In this document: piece after piece, positions 25,519 through 34,680 of the stretch
Numbering within the stretch: position 1 is the first letter of the stretch
Layout of the letters: every line of letters starts with the position of its first letter
Origin: CAVQEK01 sp964596645
GTDB taxonomy: Bacteria; Bacteroidota; Bacteroidia; Cytophagales; Cyclobacteriaceae
Direction of reading: 5' to 3'
Length of the DNA: 64,000 bases
Assembly (NCBI GenBank): GCA_964596645.1
Contig: CAZQVB010000023.1
Span: 9,903 to 73,902, forward strand
Translations under genes and position numbers: made by a program
The notes under the pieces: generated by a model
Databases searched by the model: none
Told to the model about the DNA's origin: nothing
Seen by the model: the letters and a program-made list of their open reading frames with translations, nothing else

Positions 25519-26997
25519 GTGGGCATCATAAAAAAACAAGCCGTACAATCCACCATTTTCATATATGCCGGTGTGCTCATCGGCTTTGTCAATACCGGAT
25601 TGTTGGCGCCCAACCTGCTGGAGACGCACGAGATTGGTGTCATCAATCTGCTGCTGTCATTTTCGGGCATATTTGCCAGCTTCGGACTGCTCGGTTTCAC
25701 CACGGCTACGGTGCGGTTTTTTCCATTTTTTCGCAGCAAGGCAGAAGGCAACCGCGGCTTTGTGCCCATGATGATACTCACCGGTCTGGTGGGCTTTGCC
25801 TTGTTCCTGGCCATCTATTACTTCATCAAGCCGCTCATCATTGCCAGCAACAGCGACAAGTCGCCGCTGCTGGCTCAGTTCTTTTATCTGATCGTGCCGC
25901 TCACTTTCTTTCAGCTTTTCTATTCGCTGTTCGATGCGTACAACAGCATGCTGTACAAGCCTTCGCTGGGCATCGTGTTGCGCGACTTCCTTCAGCGGCT
26001 ATTGGTATTGTCTGGCCTGCTTTTGCTTTTCTTTTCCCTGCTGAGCTTTTATGAATATCTGTGGCTGTATGTGGCCGCTGTATGCATACCCACCATCATT
26101 TTACTGATCAGCCTGATCTACAGAAAGGAGTTCAGCCTCAAGCCAGACTGGACCGTGGTAAAGCAAACCATTGGTTGGGAAATGATCCTGGTGAGCTTCT
26201 ACGGTTTTCTGAACAGCTTCAGCAATTTGGCCATTCTCCGCATCGATACCATCATGGTGAATGCCTACATCGACAGCAGCGCCACGGGCATATACACCAT
26301 CACATTTTTCTTTGGGTCGCTGGTGCTCATTCCGTCCAAAGCGCTCAACCGCATAGCCCCTACGGTCATTTCCGATGCGTACAAAGTGAACGACCTGGAA
26401 ACCATTGAGGACATACACCGGAAAAGCTGCATCAATCAATTCATAGTGGGCATGCTGCTGCTGCTTGGGTTGCTCATCAACATCGATCATGTATTCGAGC
26501 TGATCTCCGAAAGCTACCTGCCCGGCAAGTGGGTGATCATTTTCATAGCCATAGCCAGCCTCATTAAGATGGCCGGCGGCATGAGCGATTCCATCATTTC
26601 TTATTCCAAATATTTCAGGGTGTACACCCTTCTGCTGGTGAGCTTGCTGTGTCTGTTGGTGCTCACCAACATTATATTTATACCACAACTTGGTATGACC
26701 GGCGCCGCCGTGGCCAGCTTGCTTTCACTGTTTTGCTTCAACTTCGCCAAGTTCATTTTTCTGTATAGAAAATTCCATTTCCAGCCTTACTCTCTCAGGT
26801 ATCTCTACATCATCGCACTATCTGCCGGCCTTTATGCCATTCAATGGTTCATACCCGCCGCAGAGCCATTCTATGCCGATCTCGCGATACGCAGTGCCTT
26901 TGTAGGCGTGGTGTATGTGGTGATCATATATAAGTTGCGATTCTCTCAAGACATCAACCTCTTGATCGATCAGACACTGCGCAAGCTGATGCGATGA
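25519..26997 (+). CDS. Oligosaccharide flippase family protein (Wzx-like)
   Basis: This 492-aa inner-membrane protein has about 14 hydrophobic segments and is of the MATE/Wzx-like polysaccharide transporter superfamily. It would flip lipid-linked oligosaccharides to the periplasmic face. The N-terminus GIIKKQAVQSTIFIYAGVLIGFVNTG closely resembles the start of Bacteroidota flippases. The start is GTG at 25519; no better ATG lies near. Codon use returns to the GC-rich style of the backbone, in contrast to the four genes before it, so this gene may be the older resident beside which the cassette inserted. Confidence 0.85.
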   Translation: MGIIKKQAVQSTIFIYAGVLIGFVNTGLLAPNLLETHEIGVINLLLSFSGIFASFGLLGFTTATVRFFPFFRSKAEGNRGFVPMMILTGLVGFALFLAIYYFIKPLIIASNSDKSPLLAQFFYLIVPLTFFQLFYSLFDAYNSMLYKPSLGIVLRDFLQRLLVLSGLLLLFFSLLSFYEYLWLYVAAVCIPTIILLISLIYRKEFSLKPDWTVVKQTIGWEMILVSFYGFLNSFSNLAILRIDTIMVNAYIDSSATGIYTITFFFGSLVLIPSKALNRIAPTVISDAYKVNDLETIEDIHRKSCINQFIVGMLLLLGLLINIDHVFELISESYLPGKWVIIFIAIASLIKMAGGMSDSIISYSKYFRVYTLLLVSLLCLLVLTNIIFIPQLGMTGAAVASLLSLFCFNFAKFIFLYRKFHFQPYSLRYLYIIALSAGLYAIQWFIPAAEPFYADLAIRSAFVGVVYVVIIYKLRFSQDINLLIDQTLRKLMR

Positions 26998-27046
26998 TGC
27001 ATGGTAAGCTGAGGGCATGGTAAGAGCAGTGCAGGAAAATGGTGAT

Positions 27047-27079
27047 TTTTGGCTAGAATGCCATCTTAATTTACCTTTG
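27047..27079 (+). promoter_or_regulatory. Full Bacteroidota promoter for the bat genes
   Basis: A TTTTTGG -33 region (TTG at 27049-27051) is separated by 20 bases from TACCTTTG (27072-27079), which matches the -7 consensus TAnnTTTG. Both boxes and the spacing agree with the phylum-specific sigma factor. The batB start codon follows 60 bases later. Confidence 0.65.
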
Positions 27080-27138
27080 TCGCACCCTCAAACAATTTGC
27101 ATGTTGCGCTACGTTCTTTTGCTGAACTTAAAGAATCC

Positions 27139-28107
27139 ATGACCTGGTACAAATCACTTTCGGGAATAGAAGTATTTCTGTGCATCGCCTTTGTGGTGGC
27201 CTATGCGGCCTACATCTATCGCATGGTGCAAATAGCCAAGGTGCTGAAAACCGACTTCCGAACGCTCGCCGTGAAGCTGATTTGGCGCAGCGTGTATTTC
27301 GCCCTCATCATTGTATGTCTGCTGGGGCCGTCATTTGGCGACACCAGCCGCGAGGTGAAATCGGTAGGGAAAGACATTATGATCTGTGTGGACCTGTCGG
27401 AGTCTATGAATGCTTTCGACGTGCAGCCCTCAAGGCTGGAGCGGGTGAAGTTTGAGCTGAAAAATATTGTAGATGCTTTCAGCTCCGACCGTATAGGCCT
27501 CATCATATTTTCTAATGAAGCCTTTGTGCAGTGCCCGCTTACGTACGATCAGTCGGCGCTCAACCTGTTCATAGAAACACTGCACACCGGCCTGGTGCCT
27601 GACGCCGGTACCAGTTTTGGCCCGCCACTCAAGCTTGCCCTCAACAAGCTGTCGGGTGAGGAAGCCACCACCACACAGCAAAAATCAAAGATCATCATAC
27701 TGATCAGCGATGGCGAAGACTTTGGAGAGATCACCGGTGAGGCCGTTTCAGAAATAGATGAGGCGGGATACAAACTGTTTACCCTGGGCGTTGGTACCGA
27801 CGAAGGCAGCCGCATACGCACGCCGCATGGCTTCAAGACAGACCGTGAAGGGCGCGAGGTGGTATCGACTCTGCGCAGCCAGGATCTGAAACAGCTGGCG
27901 ATAAAAACGGACGGCAAGTACTTTGAAATCAATGGCCGCACCAACGACGTAGAACGGCTCATCAACACCATCAACAGCATAGAAGGTGAGCTGCGCGACA
28001 CCAGGCGCATCGATGTGTCGGCCAATAAATATTATTATTTTCTTGCACTGGCCCTGTTGCTGCTTGCTGCAGATGTATTGGTCAGTTTCAAAATGGTAAG
28101 AATTTAA
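27139..28107 (+). CDS. batB: BatB-like VWA-domain membrane protein
   Basis: This 322-aa inner-membrane protein of the aerotolerance (Bat) group has two N-terminal membrane spans, a von Willebrand factor A domain (about 80-275) and one C-terminal span (about 298-315). The metal-ion site DxSxS is present as DLSES near residue 93, with DAGTSFG and ISDGEDFGE as the later parts of the site. Bat proteins are linked to stress tolerance in Bacteroides and Leptospira, but their mechanism is unclear. I use the ATG at 27139, since the longer in-frame reading begins with TTG at 27097. The next gene starts one base after the stop, as expected for batB-batC. Confidence 0.85.
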   Translation: MTWYKSLSGIEVFLCIAFVVAYAAYIYRMVQIAKVLKTDFRTLAVKLIWRSVYFALIIVCLLGPSFGDTSREVKSVGKDIMICVDLSESMNAFDVQPSRLERVKFELKNIVDAFSSDRIGLIIFSNEAFVQCPLTYDQSALNLFIETLHTGLVPDAGTSFGPPLKLALNKLSGEEATTTQQKSKIIILISDGEDFGEITGEAVSEIDEAGYKLFTLGVGTDEGSRIRTPHGFKTDREGREVVSTLRSQDLKQLAIKTDGKYFEINGRTNDVERLINTINSIEGELRDTRRIDVSANKYYYFLALALLLLAADVLVSFKMVRI

Positions 28108-28108
28108 C

Positions 28109-28945
28109 ATGATAAAACCCATTATTCTGCTTGTACTGCTGGCGGTGGCACCCGGTGACATCGGCCGCATTTCGAAAATCAACAACCTGAAAAAATCAGG
28201 CGCTTCGGCCTACCAGGCCCAGGATTTTGAAAAAGCCTCCAAAGCGTTTCGTTACCTGGTTGACTCCCTGGGCGTGCGCGAAGAGCCGGTGCTGCTCAAC
28301 CTGGCCAACGCCTACTTCCAGCAACGCGATACCAGCAATGCCGCTTACTATTACAACCAACTGCTCAGCAGCGATGAACAAAAAATACGGTCGGTGGCAC
28401 ATCAGCAAGTGGGCATCGTGAGCATGCAGAGGCAAAATTACCATGAGGCACTGGAGCATTTCAAACGTGCACTAAAGGCCAACCCCGGCAATGAAGAAGC
28501 GCGGTACAACTATGAATTGCTGAAAAAACGCATGCAGGAACAAGAGCAAAACCAGCAGCAGAACCAGGAAAACGAAGACCAACAGGAAAACCAACAGGAA
28601 AACCAACAACAAGAAAACGAAGAGCAGCAAAAGCAAGAACAACAAGATCAGCAGGATCAACAAGAACAAGAGCAACAGGAGCAAGAACAGCAGGAGCAGG
28701 AAAAAGGAGAAGCTGAAGAGCAAAAAGAAGAAGGGAAAGACGGCGAACCCGAATCGACAGAAGAAGAAGGTGAGGAAATGGAAGATCAATCGCCTACCAG
28801 GCAAGAGCGGCTCGAAGAACTGAACATGACCGAGGAAAAGGCCAAGATGATACTGGAGGCCATGAAGAACAACGAAATACAGTACATACAACAAAACCAG
28901 CGAAAACCAACACAGCGGCCCGACAGTGGAAAGCCGGATTGGTAG
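28109..28945 (+). CDS. batC: BatC-like TPR protein with Gln/Glu-rich linker
   Basis: This 278-aa protein has a hydrophobic N-terminal signal (IILLVLLAVAPGDIG), tetratricopeptide repeats at about 30-135 (for example YHEALEHFKRALKANPGNEEARYNYELL) and a highly biased Gln/Glu/Asn linker at about 140-220. A conserved tail (PTRQERLEELNMTEEKAKMILEAM) resembles the C-terminus of BatC proteins. It starts one base after batB. The TPR part probably binds another Bat protein in the periplasm. The linker is coded by repeated CAA/CAG/GAA/GAG/AAC codons and may vary in length between strains. Confidence 0.8.
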   Translation: MIKPIILLVLLAVAPGDIGRISKINNLKKSGASAYQAQDFEKASKAFRYLVDSLGVREEPVLLNLANAYFQQRDTSNAAYYYNQLLSSDEQKIRSVAHQQVGIVSMQRQNYHEALEHFKRALKANPGNEEARYNYELLKKRMQEQEQNQQQNQENEDQQENQQENQQQENEEQQKQEQQDQQDQQEQEQQEQEQQEQEKGEAEEQKEEGKDGEPESTEEEGEEMEDQSPTRQERLEELNMTEEKAKMILEAMKNNEIQYIQQNQRKPTQRPDSGKPDW

Positions 28946-29008
28946 CCACCTGCTGCTCGTTGAGACAAAATGTCGGTAGTATTAAACACACCAAACACAA
29001 CCAGGATC

Positions 29009-30196
29009 ATGCAAAATGTATATATCGTTTCCATGGCACGCACACCCATCGGCAGCTTTGGCGGCTCACTGGCCAGCCTCACTGCGGTGGAGCTCGCAGC
29101 CAAAGCTTTCGAAGGGGCACTTCAGCGCATAGCGTTGGAGCCCGGGCAGGTGCAGGAAGTATTGCTCGGCAACGTGATATCGGCCAATCTGGGCCAGGCG
29201 CCGGCACGGCGGGCTGCATTGAAAGCCGGCCTGCCTCAGTCTACACCATGCACCCTGGTGAATAAAGTCTGTGCTTCGGGCATGAAGGCGATTATGCTCG
29301 GGGCGCAAAGCATCATGCTCGGCCTGCACGATGTGGTACTGGCCGGAGGCACAGAGAGCATGTCGAATGTGCCCTACTACGTACCCCGCGCTCGCTTCGG
29401 GTACAAATTTGGCAATGCAGATATGCCCGACGGACTGGTGCGCGATGGCTTGTGGGATCCCGACGACCAGGTAATGATGGGCAACTCTGCCGAGCATACT
29501 GCCAGCGAAATGAACATAAGCCGGGCAGCGCAAGACGAATTTGCCATACAGTCTTATAAAAAAGCCGCCGAAGCGACCCGCAGCGGATGGTTGAAAAAAG
29601 AGATAGTGCCGGTAGAAATACCACAAAAAAAAGGCGCACCACTGGTGGTGGATGAGGACGAGGAGTATAAGAAAGTTGATTTTGAGAAGATACCGCATCT
29701 CAAGCCCGTGTTCGTGCCAGACGGCACCGTCACCGCGGCCAATGCATCCACCATCAATGATGGAGCTGCCGCAGTGGTGCTCATGAGTGAGCAAAAAATG
29801 AAAGCACTCAACCTGCAGCCACTCGCACTCATCAGAGGATTTGCCGATGCCGCTCAGGCTCCGCTTTGGTTTACCACCAGCCCGGCGCTGGCCATACCAA
29901 AAGCACTGAAGCAGGCCGGCATTGAAAAAGACCAGGTCGACTATTATGAAATCAATGAAGCCTTTTCAGTAGTGGTGCTGGCCAACAATCAGTTGCTCGA
30001 ACTCGACCCGGAAAAGGTAAATGTATTTGGCGGAGCGGTATCCCTCGGCCATCCGCTGGGCGCTTCCGGCGCACGCATCACCACTACACTGGCCAACGTG
30101 CTACAGCACAAAAGCGGCACACTAGGCGTGGCCGGTATATGCAATGGCGGAGGTGGTGCGTCGGCCATCGTACTGGAAAATATGCAGACCAAATGA
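29009..30196 (+). CDS. Acetyl-CoA C-acyltransferase (thiolase)
   Basis: This thiolase of about 395 aa condenses two acetyl-CoA molecules or cleaves 3-oxoacyl-CoA. The nucleophile is Cys88 in VNKVCASGMKA. Motif NEAFSVV, the base motif GHPLGASGARI and the second active-site Cys region GICNGGGGASA near the C-terminus are all intact. I prefer the ATG at 29009 (MQNVYIVSMARTPIG); an in-frame ATG at 28970 would add 13 residues. No other fatty-acid oxidation gene lies nearby. The stop overlaps the start of the MORN-repeat gene as ATGA. Confidence 0.94.
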   Translation: MQNVYIVSMARTPIGSFGGSLASLTAVELAAKAFEGALQRIALEPGQVQEVLLGNVISANLGQAPARRAALKAGLPQSTPCTLVNKVCASGMKAIMLGAQSIMLGLHDVVLAGGTESMSNVPYYVPRARFGYKFGNADMPDGLVRDGLWDPDDQVMMGNSAEHTASEMNISRAAQDEFAIQSYKKAAEATRSGWLKKEIVPVEIPQKKGAPLVVDEDEEYKKVDFEKIPHLKPVFVPDGTVTAANASTINDGAAAVVLMSEQKMKALNLQPLALIRGFADAAQAPLWFTTSPALAIPKALKQAGIEKDQVDYYEINEAFSVVVLANNQLLELDPEKVNVFGGAVSLGHPLGASGARITTTLANVLQHKSGTLGVAGICNGGGGASAIVLENMQTK

Positions 30197-31542
30197 TGGC
30201 TTTTACCCACCTATATTTCAGACTTATACTGCTTGCGCTGCTGGTGAGTTGCGCTTCGTTGGCACGGGCCCAGCAGCGCATAGTCACCTATTACGATGCC
30301 GAGCAGGAGCACGTGAAAGAGGTTTATTTCATACTCGACCATGACAGCAGCCGCATCGATGGGCCTTATAAAAAGTACGCGCCGGAGGGCCATATTCAAA
30401 CCACCGGCACCTTCGAAGATGGGGAGCCTCACGGCATGTTCACCGAATTCTATCCCGACTCAGCCATCATGCGCAAAACGCCCTTTGAAGATGGATTACG
30501 GCAGGGAATTACTGAGGTGTACAATGAGCAGGGCGCCGTCATACAGCAGGCGCCATTTGTAAACGATACGCTGCATGGCCCGCTGAAGGTTTACTTTGCC
30601 GATGGCAGCGTGCAAAGCGAAACGCAATTTGTACACGGGCAGCCCGAGGGGGAGGTAAAAGAATACTATCCGTCGGGTACAGTGAAAGAAATAACCACCT
30701 ACCAACAGGGCCAGCCCAATGGCCTCATCACCACCTATTATCCCGACGGCACACTTCAATCGGAAGCTACACTGCGTCAGGGCCTAATGGAAGGAGTATT
30801 CCGCACATACTACGACAACGGCCAGCTTGAAACAGAATACGAAAACGTGAATGGCAAAAAATCAGGCGTGTTCCACACCTTCTCAAAAGACGGAATGCGC
30901 ACATTGGAAGGCAGCTACAAAAATGGTTTGCTACACGGTGAGAACAACGCCTACTACGCTGATGGAACAAAGCGACATAGCTATCTCTACCGAAATGGCT
31001 TCAGAACAGGCACGAATACCACCTTCCACCCCAATGGTAAGGTAGAAACCGCCATAGAATATGACCAGGACGAGCAAAGTCAGGTGATAAAACAATTTGA
31101 TGAAGGGGGCAATTTGATCGCTTTGCAGCTAATCGACGCCGGCAAACCACAGGGTGTGTGGGAAACGTACTACAGCAACGGCACCTTGAAAAGCAAAACA
31201 CCCTACGAAGCCGGGCGAAAGAACGGGACTGAAATCATTTACTATGAGTCGGGTGCCAAGCAGTGGGTAAGCACCTATCAAAACGACCAGCTTACCGGAG
31301 CGCAGCGGGAATATTATGAAGACGGCCGGCTAAAATCTGAAACAAATTATAAATTTGGCCGCAAACACGGCGCATCTGCCGCCTACTATGCCGACGGCCA
31401 GCTGCAGCATACCGGCGAATATGCCGGAAACAAAAAAGTGAAGGAGTGGACGTACTACCACGCTGACGGCCGTGTACAGGAAAAAGCAGAATACATCAAC
31501 GATAAGAAAGTGACATCTTCGGGTGCAATAGATAAACAATGA
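30193..31542 (+). CDS. Lipoprotein-like MORN-repeat protein (YwqK-like)
   Basis: This 449-aa protein is built almost wholly of MORN-type repeats of about 22-24 residues, each with a core such as TTYYPDGTLQSE or EYYEDGRLKSE. I estimate 15 or more copies from residue 60 to the end. The N-terminus is a signal peptide that offers both a lipobox-like LLVSC and a type I site (LARAQ). Such proteins are often labelled YwqK-family antitoxin, but that function is not established for secreted forms. The start ATG overlaps the thiolase stop. The next gene, purC, begins one base after this stop, so the three genes may be one transcript although their functions are unrelated. Confidence 0.8.
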   Translation: MMAFTHLYFRLILLALLVSCASLARAQQRIVTYYDAEQEHVKEVYFILDHDSSRIDGPYKKYAPEGHIQTTGTFEDGEPHGMFTEFYPDSAIMRKTPFEDGLRQGITEVYNEQGAVIQQAPFVNDTLHGPLKVYFADGSVQSETQFVHGQPEGEVKEYYPSGTVKEITTYQQGQPNGLITTYYPDGTLQSEATLRQGLMEGVFRTYYDNGQLETEYENVNGKKSGVFHTFSKDGMRTLEGSYKNGLLHGENNAYYADGTKRHSYLYRNGFRTGTNTTFHPNGKVETAIEYDQDEQSQVIKQFDEGGNLIALQLIDAGKPQGVWETYYSNGTLKSKTPYEAGRKNGTEIIYYESGAKQWVSTYQNDQLTGAQREYYEDGRLKSETNYKFGRKHGASAAYYADGQLQHTGEYAGNKKVKEWTYYHADGRVQEKAEYINDKKVTSSGAIDKQ

Positions 31543-31543
31543 T

Positions 31544-32479
31544 ATGAGGCCATACCTACGAGAGACCAGTTTTAAGCTTCCGGGCCAGGTCGATTTTTAC
31601 AAAGGCAAGGTACGCGACGTGTATCTTTTTGAAGACAAAATGCTGATGGTGGCCACCGACCGTATCTCAGCGTTTGACGTGATACTGCCCAGGGCTATTC
31701 CGTACAAAGGCCAAATACTGAACCAGATAGCCGCTGAATTTCTTACACAAACGAGCCATCTGGTGCCAAACTGGCTGGAGGCCACACCCGACCCCAACGT
31801 GTCGTACGGCAAGCGGTGCACTCCTTTTGCCGTAGAAATGGTGATCAGAGGCTACCTGGCCGGCCATGCCTGGCGCGAGTACCGCGATGGAAAGCGAAGC
31901 CTTTGCGGGGTGTCTTTGCCGGAGGGGCTCAAAGAAAATGACCCCTTGCCCCAGCCCATCATTACCCCCAGCACCAAGGCCCACTCCGGCCACGATGAAG
32001 ACATCACCCGTGAGGAAATCATACAACGCGGACTGGTGCCAGAGCCCGACTACATCAAACTCGAAGCCTACACGCGCACCTTATTTGAGTTTGGCACACA
32101 AGCAGCCGAAAGCCGCGGACTCATACTGGTAGACACCAAGTATGAGTTTGGCAAAATCGACGACAGCATCTACCTGATCGACGAAGTGCACACGCCCGAC
32201 TCTTCGCGATATTTCTACCTCGACGGCTACGCAGAGCGGCAGCAACGTGGCGAGCTACAGCAGCAGCTATCCAAGGAGTTTGTACGGCAGTGGCTTATCT
32301 CCAAGGGTTTTCAGGGTAAAGAAGGGCAAAAGATGCCGGAGATGGACGACGCCATTGTGCAAACCATTTCCGACAGGTATGTGGAGCTTTATGAAAAAGT
32401 GACCGGTCATGCCTTCGATGCGCCGGACCAGGTTGATATAGCAGCTCGCATCGAACAAAACATCAAACATATTATTTAA
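31544..32479 (+). CDS. purC: Phosphoribosylaminoimidazole-succinocarboxamide synthase
   Basis: The enzyme joins aspartate to CAIR with ATP in purine synthesis. Signatures are FYKGKVRDVY near residue 18, VATDRISAFDVIL near 37-49 and the ligand loop TKAHSGHDEDI near 145-155, followed by ESRGLILVDTKYEFG (about 188-202). At 311 aa it is the longer form common in Bacteroidota and yeast, not the short form of about 240 aa. Catalytic motifs are complete. Confidence 0.96.
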   Translation: MRPYLRETSFKLPGQVDFYKGKVRDVYLFEDKMLMVATDRISAFDVILPRAIPYKGQILNQIAAEFLTQTSHLVPNWLEATPDPNVSYGKRCTPFAVEMVIRGYLAGHAWREYRDGKRSLCGVSLPEGLKENDPLPQPIITPSTKAHSGHDEDITREEIIQRGLVPEPDYIKLEAYTRTLFEFGTQAAESRGLILVDTKYEFGKIDDSIYLIDEVHTPDSSRYFYLDGYAERQQRGELQQQLSKEFVRQWLISKGFQGKEGQKMPEMDDAIVQTISDRYVELYEKVTGHAFDAPDQVDIAARIEQNIKHII

Positions 32480-32490
32480 TCGCAGAATGC

Positions 32491-32498
32491 TATATTTG
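32491..32498 (+). promoter_or_regulatory. Bacteroidota -7 box for the STAS operon
   Basis: TATATTTG matches TAnnTTTG and lies 66 bases before the STAS gene start. No TTG is seen at the normal -33 distance. Confidence 0.4.
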
Positions 32499-32556
32499 CT
32501 GGTCAAATCAATGGCATGAACTTACTGTTGCCGGTCATTCAATAAATATAAATGAG

Positions 32557-32952
32557 ATGAAGTACACAATCGATAAAAAAGAACAACATACCATTTTTAA
32601 ACTGGAAGAAGATAAGCTTGACTCCGTACTGGCCCCCGCTTTAAAATCTGAATTTGTAACGCTGCATGCAGAAGGCGTCACCAATCTGATCATGGATATG
32701 AGTGATGTTAAATATTCCGATTCTTCTGGTCTCAGTGCTGTGCTGGTCGGCAACAGGCTATTCAGTGAAGAAGGCGGTATTTTTGTGTTGTCGGGCCTGA
32801 GTGAGCATGTGTCCAAGCTCATCAAGATATCACAGCTGAACAATGTGCTTAACATTGTACCCACCATTGAAGAGGCCATCGACCGCGTATTTCTGCACGA
32901 AATAGAAGGCGGCCTGAATGAAGAAGAGGAAGAAGAAGGCCGAGATAACTGA
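32557..32952 (+). CDS. STAS-domain protein, anti-sigma factor antagonist type
   Basis: This 131-aa protein is a single STAS domain. The phosphorylation-site region is MDMSDVKYSDSSGLSAVL (about 48-65), with the Ser pair in DSSGL where SpoIIAA-type antagonists are phosphorylated. The C-terminus is a short acidic tail (NEEEEEEGR). No partner anti-sigma kinase is adjacent; the gene leads into rnz with 5 bases between them. It may belong to a partner-switching system encoded elsewhere. Confidence 0.88.
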   Translation: MKYTIDKKEQHTIFKLEEDKLDSVLAPALKSEFVTLHAEGVTNLIMDMSDVKYSDSSGLSAVLVGNRLFSEEGGIFVLSGLSEHVSKLIKISQLNNVLNIVPTIEEAIDRVFLHEIEGGLNEEEEEEGRDN

Positions 32953-32957
32953 GAGCC

Positions 32958-33875
32958 TTGACGTTCCGATTGACCATTCTGGGCAACAATTCTGCCATAC
33001 CCGCTCACAATCGCAATCAGACGGCGCAGGTACTTGCCATTCAAAATCATTACATTCTCATAGACTGTGGCGAAGGCACGCAGATGCAGCTCAGCCGGTT
33101 TGGTATTAAGCTGGGCCGCATACGGCACATGTTGATCAGCCACCTGCACGGCGACCATTTTTATGGGTTGATGGGCTTGCTCTCCACCATGCATCTGTAC
33201 AGCCGGAAAACGCCGCTCACCATTTTTGCTCCGCCTGCGCTGGAAGAAATCATAGCGCTGCAGCTGCGTGCCTCCGGTACCCAGTTGTCGTTTAAGCTGC
33301 ATTTCAAACCCATAGCCATAAACGCAATACAACTGCTTGCTGAGGAATCTACCTTCACGATCCATGCTTTTCCGCTCAGGCACGGCATCCCCTGCACTGG
33401 GTTTTTGATCAGGGAAAAGCAGAAAGACTTTCGTCTCAATAAAGAAACCATGCCCAAAGGCATGCGCCTGGAGCATATACTGAAACTAAAGCGTGGCGAG
33501 CCGGTATATGACGCCGACGGTAAGCTTTTGTACAGTGTGGAAGAGCACACACTGCCACCGCGCAGGTCGCGCGCATACGCCTACTGCTCCGACACCAAAT
33601 ACGACACATCGCTGGTGCAGCACATCGCCGGGGTAGATCTACTCTACCACGAAGCCACCTTTGCCGAAGACATGGCCGATCGGGCAGAGAGCACTTTTCA
33701 CTCCACGGCCAGGCAGGCGGCGGATATTGCCCAGAAGGCCGGTGTAGGCAAGTTGCTGCTGGGCCACTACAGTACGCGCTACCGCGATCCCTCTCCCCTG
33801 TTGCACGAGGCTCGTGCTGTGTTTGAAGAATCGTATCTAAGCCGCGAGGGCGAAAGCATTGATATAGATGAGTAA
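32958..33875 (+). CDS. rnz: Ribonuclease Z
   Basis: This zinc-dependent endonuclease of the metallo-beta-lactamase fold cuts the 3' trailer from tRNA precursors. The zinc motif HLHGDH is near residues 61-66, after the N-terminal LTILGNNSAIP. YCSDTKYD and LLYHEATF (about 211-233) and the late HSTARQAADIA and LLGHYSTRY segments complete the site. At 305 aa it has the normal length of the short form. Translation starts at TTG (32958): a stop codon lies three codons upstream in frame and the conserved N-terminus begins right there. Its end overlaps the next gene by 8 bases. Confidence 0.93.
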   Translation: MTFRLTILGNNSAIPAHNRNQTAQVLAIQNHYILIDCGEGTQMQLSRFGIKLGRIRHMLISHLHGDHFYGLMGLLSTMHLYSRKTPLTIFAPPALEEIIALQLRASGTQLSFKLHFKPIAINAIQLLAEESTFTIHAFPLRHGIPCTGFLIREKQKDFRLNKETMPKGMRLEHILKLKRGEPVYDADGKLLYSVEEHTLPPRRSRAYAYCSDTKYDTSLVQHIAGVDLLYHEATFAEDMADRAESTFHSTARQAADIAQKAGVGKLLLGHYSTRYRDPSPLLHEARAVFEESYLSREGESIDIDE

Positions 33876-34680
33876 GCACAGGCAGCTGAGCGCTGGAGAA
33901 ATCGAACGCAGAAAGCACAACCTGTTTTACCTGCTGAGCGGCATTTTTATTGCCAACGCACTCATCGCCGAAATCATTGGGGTGAAGATATTTTCTCTGG
34001 AGCGCTCACTGGGGTTAGAACCGGTGGGCACGAGCCTGGTGAGCTTTCTCCATATAGAGTTTGTGCTTACAGCCGGGGTAATGGTGTGGCCAGTAGTATT
34101 TCTCACCACCGACATCATCAACGAATACTTTGGTCGCAAGGGCGTACGCAAGGTTACGTTCCTCACCATCGGCCTCATCGGCTATGCCTTTGTGGCTATC
34201 TTTCTGGTGTCGAAGCTTTCGCCCGCACCATTCTGGCTGGAGGTAAACAGCCGCGATGCAGCCGGCAATGCCTTCGATATCAACTTTGCCTTCAATCAGA
34301 TATTCTTGCAGAGCACGCGCATTATTATTGGCTCGCTGCTCGCTTTCCTGGTGAGCCAATTGCTGGATGTGTTTGTTTTTCAACAGTTGCGTGCCATTAC
34401 CGGCAGGCGCTATCTGTGGCTGAGGGCTACGGGCTCCACGCTGGTATCGCAGCTGGTCGACAGCTTTTTTGTGCTTTTCATGGCGTTTTATGTACTGGGC
34501 AACTGGCGATTGGATCAGGTGGTACAAGTGGGCGTCAACAATTACATCTACAAGTTCCTGGTGGCCATCGCCGTGACGCCACTCATCTATCTGGCCCATC
34601 ACCTCATAGACCGGTATCTGGGCAGAGCCGCCGCCGACAAAATGGCCAACGCCGCCACCCAAGACCGCGCAATTTTTTAA
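33868..34680 (+). CDS. yhhQ: Queuosine precursor transporter (YhhQ/VUT family)
   Basis: This 270-aa inner-membrane protein has about six hydrophobic segments. NLFYLLSGIFIANALIAEIIGVKIF, TTDIINEYFGRKGVRKV and the final KFLVAIAVTPLIYLAHHLIDRYL match the family that imports queuosine precursors such as preQ0 or preQ1. It overlaps the end of rnz by 8 bases, which places two tRNA-related functions in one operon. The stop codon overlaps the stop of a decayed minus-strand gene. Confidence 0.9.
   Translation: MSKHRQLSAGEIERRKHNLFYLLSGIFIANALIAEIIGVKIFSLERSLGLEPVGTSLVSFLHIEFVLTAGVMVWPVVFLTTDIINEYFGRKGVRKVTFLTIGLIGYAFVAIFLVSKLSPAPFWLEVNSRDAAGNAFDINFAFNQIFLQSTRIIIGSLLAFLVSQLLDVFVFQQLRAITGRRYLWLRATGSTLVSQLVDSFFVLFMAFYVLGNWRLDQVVQVGVNNYIYKFLVAIAVTPLIYLAHHLIDRYLGRAAADKMANAATQDRAIF

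Noticed and set aside
28529..28770. CRISPR-like or tandem DNA repeat array
   Set aside because: The repetition is codon-level Gln/Glu bias inside batC, without constant repeats and spacers.
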